A DNA stretch of 64,000 nt, taken from assembly GCA_963383645.1 (NCBI GenBank), contig OY726571.1, positions 79,090,476 to 79,154,475 of the forward strand, written 5' to 3'. The translations under genes were made by a program, and so were the position numbers. The notes under the pieces were generated by a model. It did no database searches, had not been told where the DNA came from, and worked only from the letters and a program-made list of their open reading frames with translations. Of this stretch, positions 63,848 through 64,000 are shown in pieces (position 1 is the stretch's first letter; each line of letters begins with the position of its first letter). Source of the stretch: Muscardinus avellanarius (lineage: Eukaryota; Chordata; Mammalia; Rodentia; Gliridae).

Positions 63848-64000
63848 ATGGTATAGGGATAAAGATGCTCTACCACCAAACTATATCCTCTTTATTAATT
63901 TATCTTTATTAATTTATTTTATTTTTATTAATTTATTTTATCTATTTTATTTTTATTATTTTATTAATTTATTTTGTATTAATTTATTTTTCTTAATTTC
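63848..64000 (-). mobile_element. Possible SINE fragment, minus strand, at the window edge
   Basis: GGTATAGGGATAAAGATGCT and CTACCACCAAACTATATCCT resemble a decayed tail complement, followed by TTTATTAATTTA repeats to the window end. A (TG)n tract precedes it at about 63800-63835. Confidence 0.4.

Overview
This is a vertebrate, mammalian nuclear window. Evidence: it is AT-rich with one CpG island, has no dense coding, and is filled with LINE-1, L2, MIR, MaLR-type LTRs and B1/ID composite SINEs. The commonest repeat joins a 7SL-derived (B1-like) head, ending in a 'GCCGGGCGTGGTGGC'-type 5' end, to a tRNA-derived ID-like tail ('CCTGGGTTC.ATCCCCAGTACC'). That B1-dID architecture is known from the squirrel-related rodents (squirrels, mountain beaver, dormice). 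The sub-type here differs somewhat from the squirrel consensus I remember, so I suggest a sciuromorph rodent without naming the species.

Only one protein-coding gene is supported: an intronless HDGF-family gene at 41366-42025 (+), encoding 219 residues, best matched to HDGFL1. It has an N-terminal PWWP domain, a conserved bipartite nuclear signal and an acidic tail. It sits in a CpG island (about 41085-42000) and is followed by a roughly 1.2 kb GC-richer 3' UTR-like stretch ending at an AATAAA near 43248. The remaining ~98% looks like a gene desert, as expected for the HDGFL1 neighbourhood in other mammals.

Layout: 0-14 kb holds unique AT-rich DNA with SINEs, an L1 3' end, an L2 and dinucleotide repeats. 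14.4-19.7 kb is a LINE-1 graveyard: a sense L1M ORF2 remnant and a long antisense L1M, each interrupted by a younger L1 3' end. 20-33 kb has SINEs, an L2, MIRs, two MaLR-type LTRs, a DNA-transposon fossil and microsatellites. 34.06-34.68 kb is a 5'-inverted (twin-primed) L1. 37-38.4 kb has a SINE and an antisense LTR. 39-44 kb carries HDGFL1 and unique flanks. 44-64 kb is MIR/L2 fossils, SINEs (three of them nested SINE-in-SINE insertions) and microsatellites.

I found no new defence system, cluster, RNA gene or CRISPR array. The points of interest are the retrogene, the ordered SINE sub-types with repeated nesting at the same internal linker, the L1 insertion structures and two perfect 14-bp-arm inverted repeats. 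Repeat family names come from remembered consensus sequences, not from a database search.
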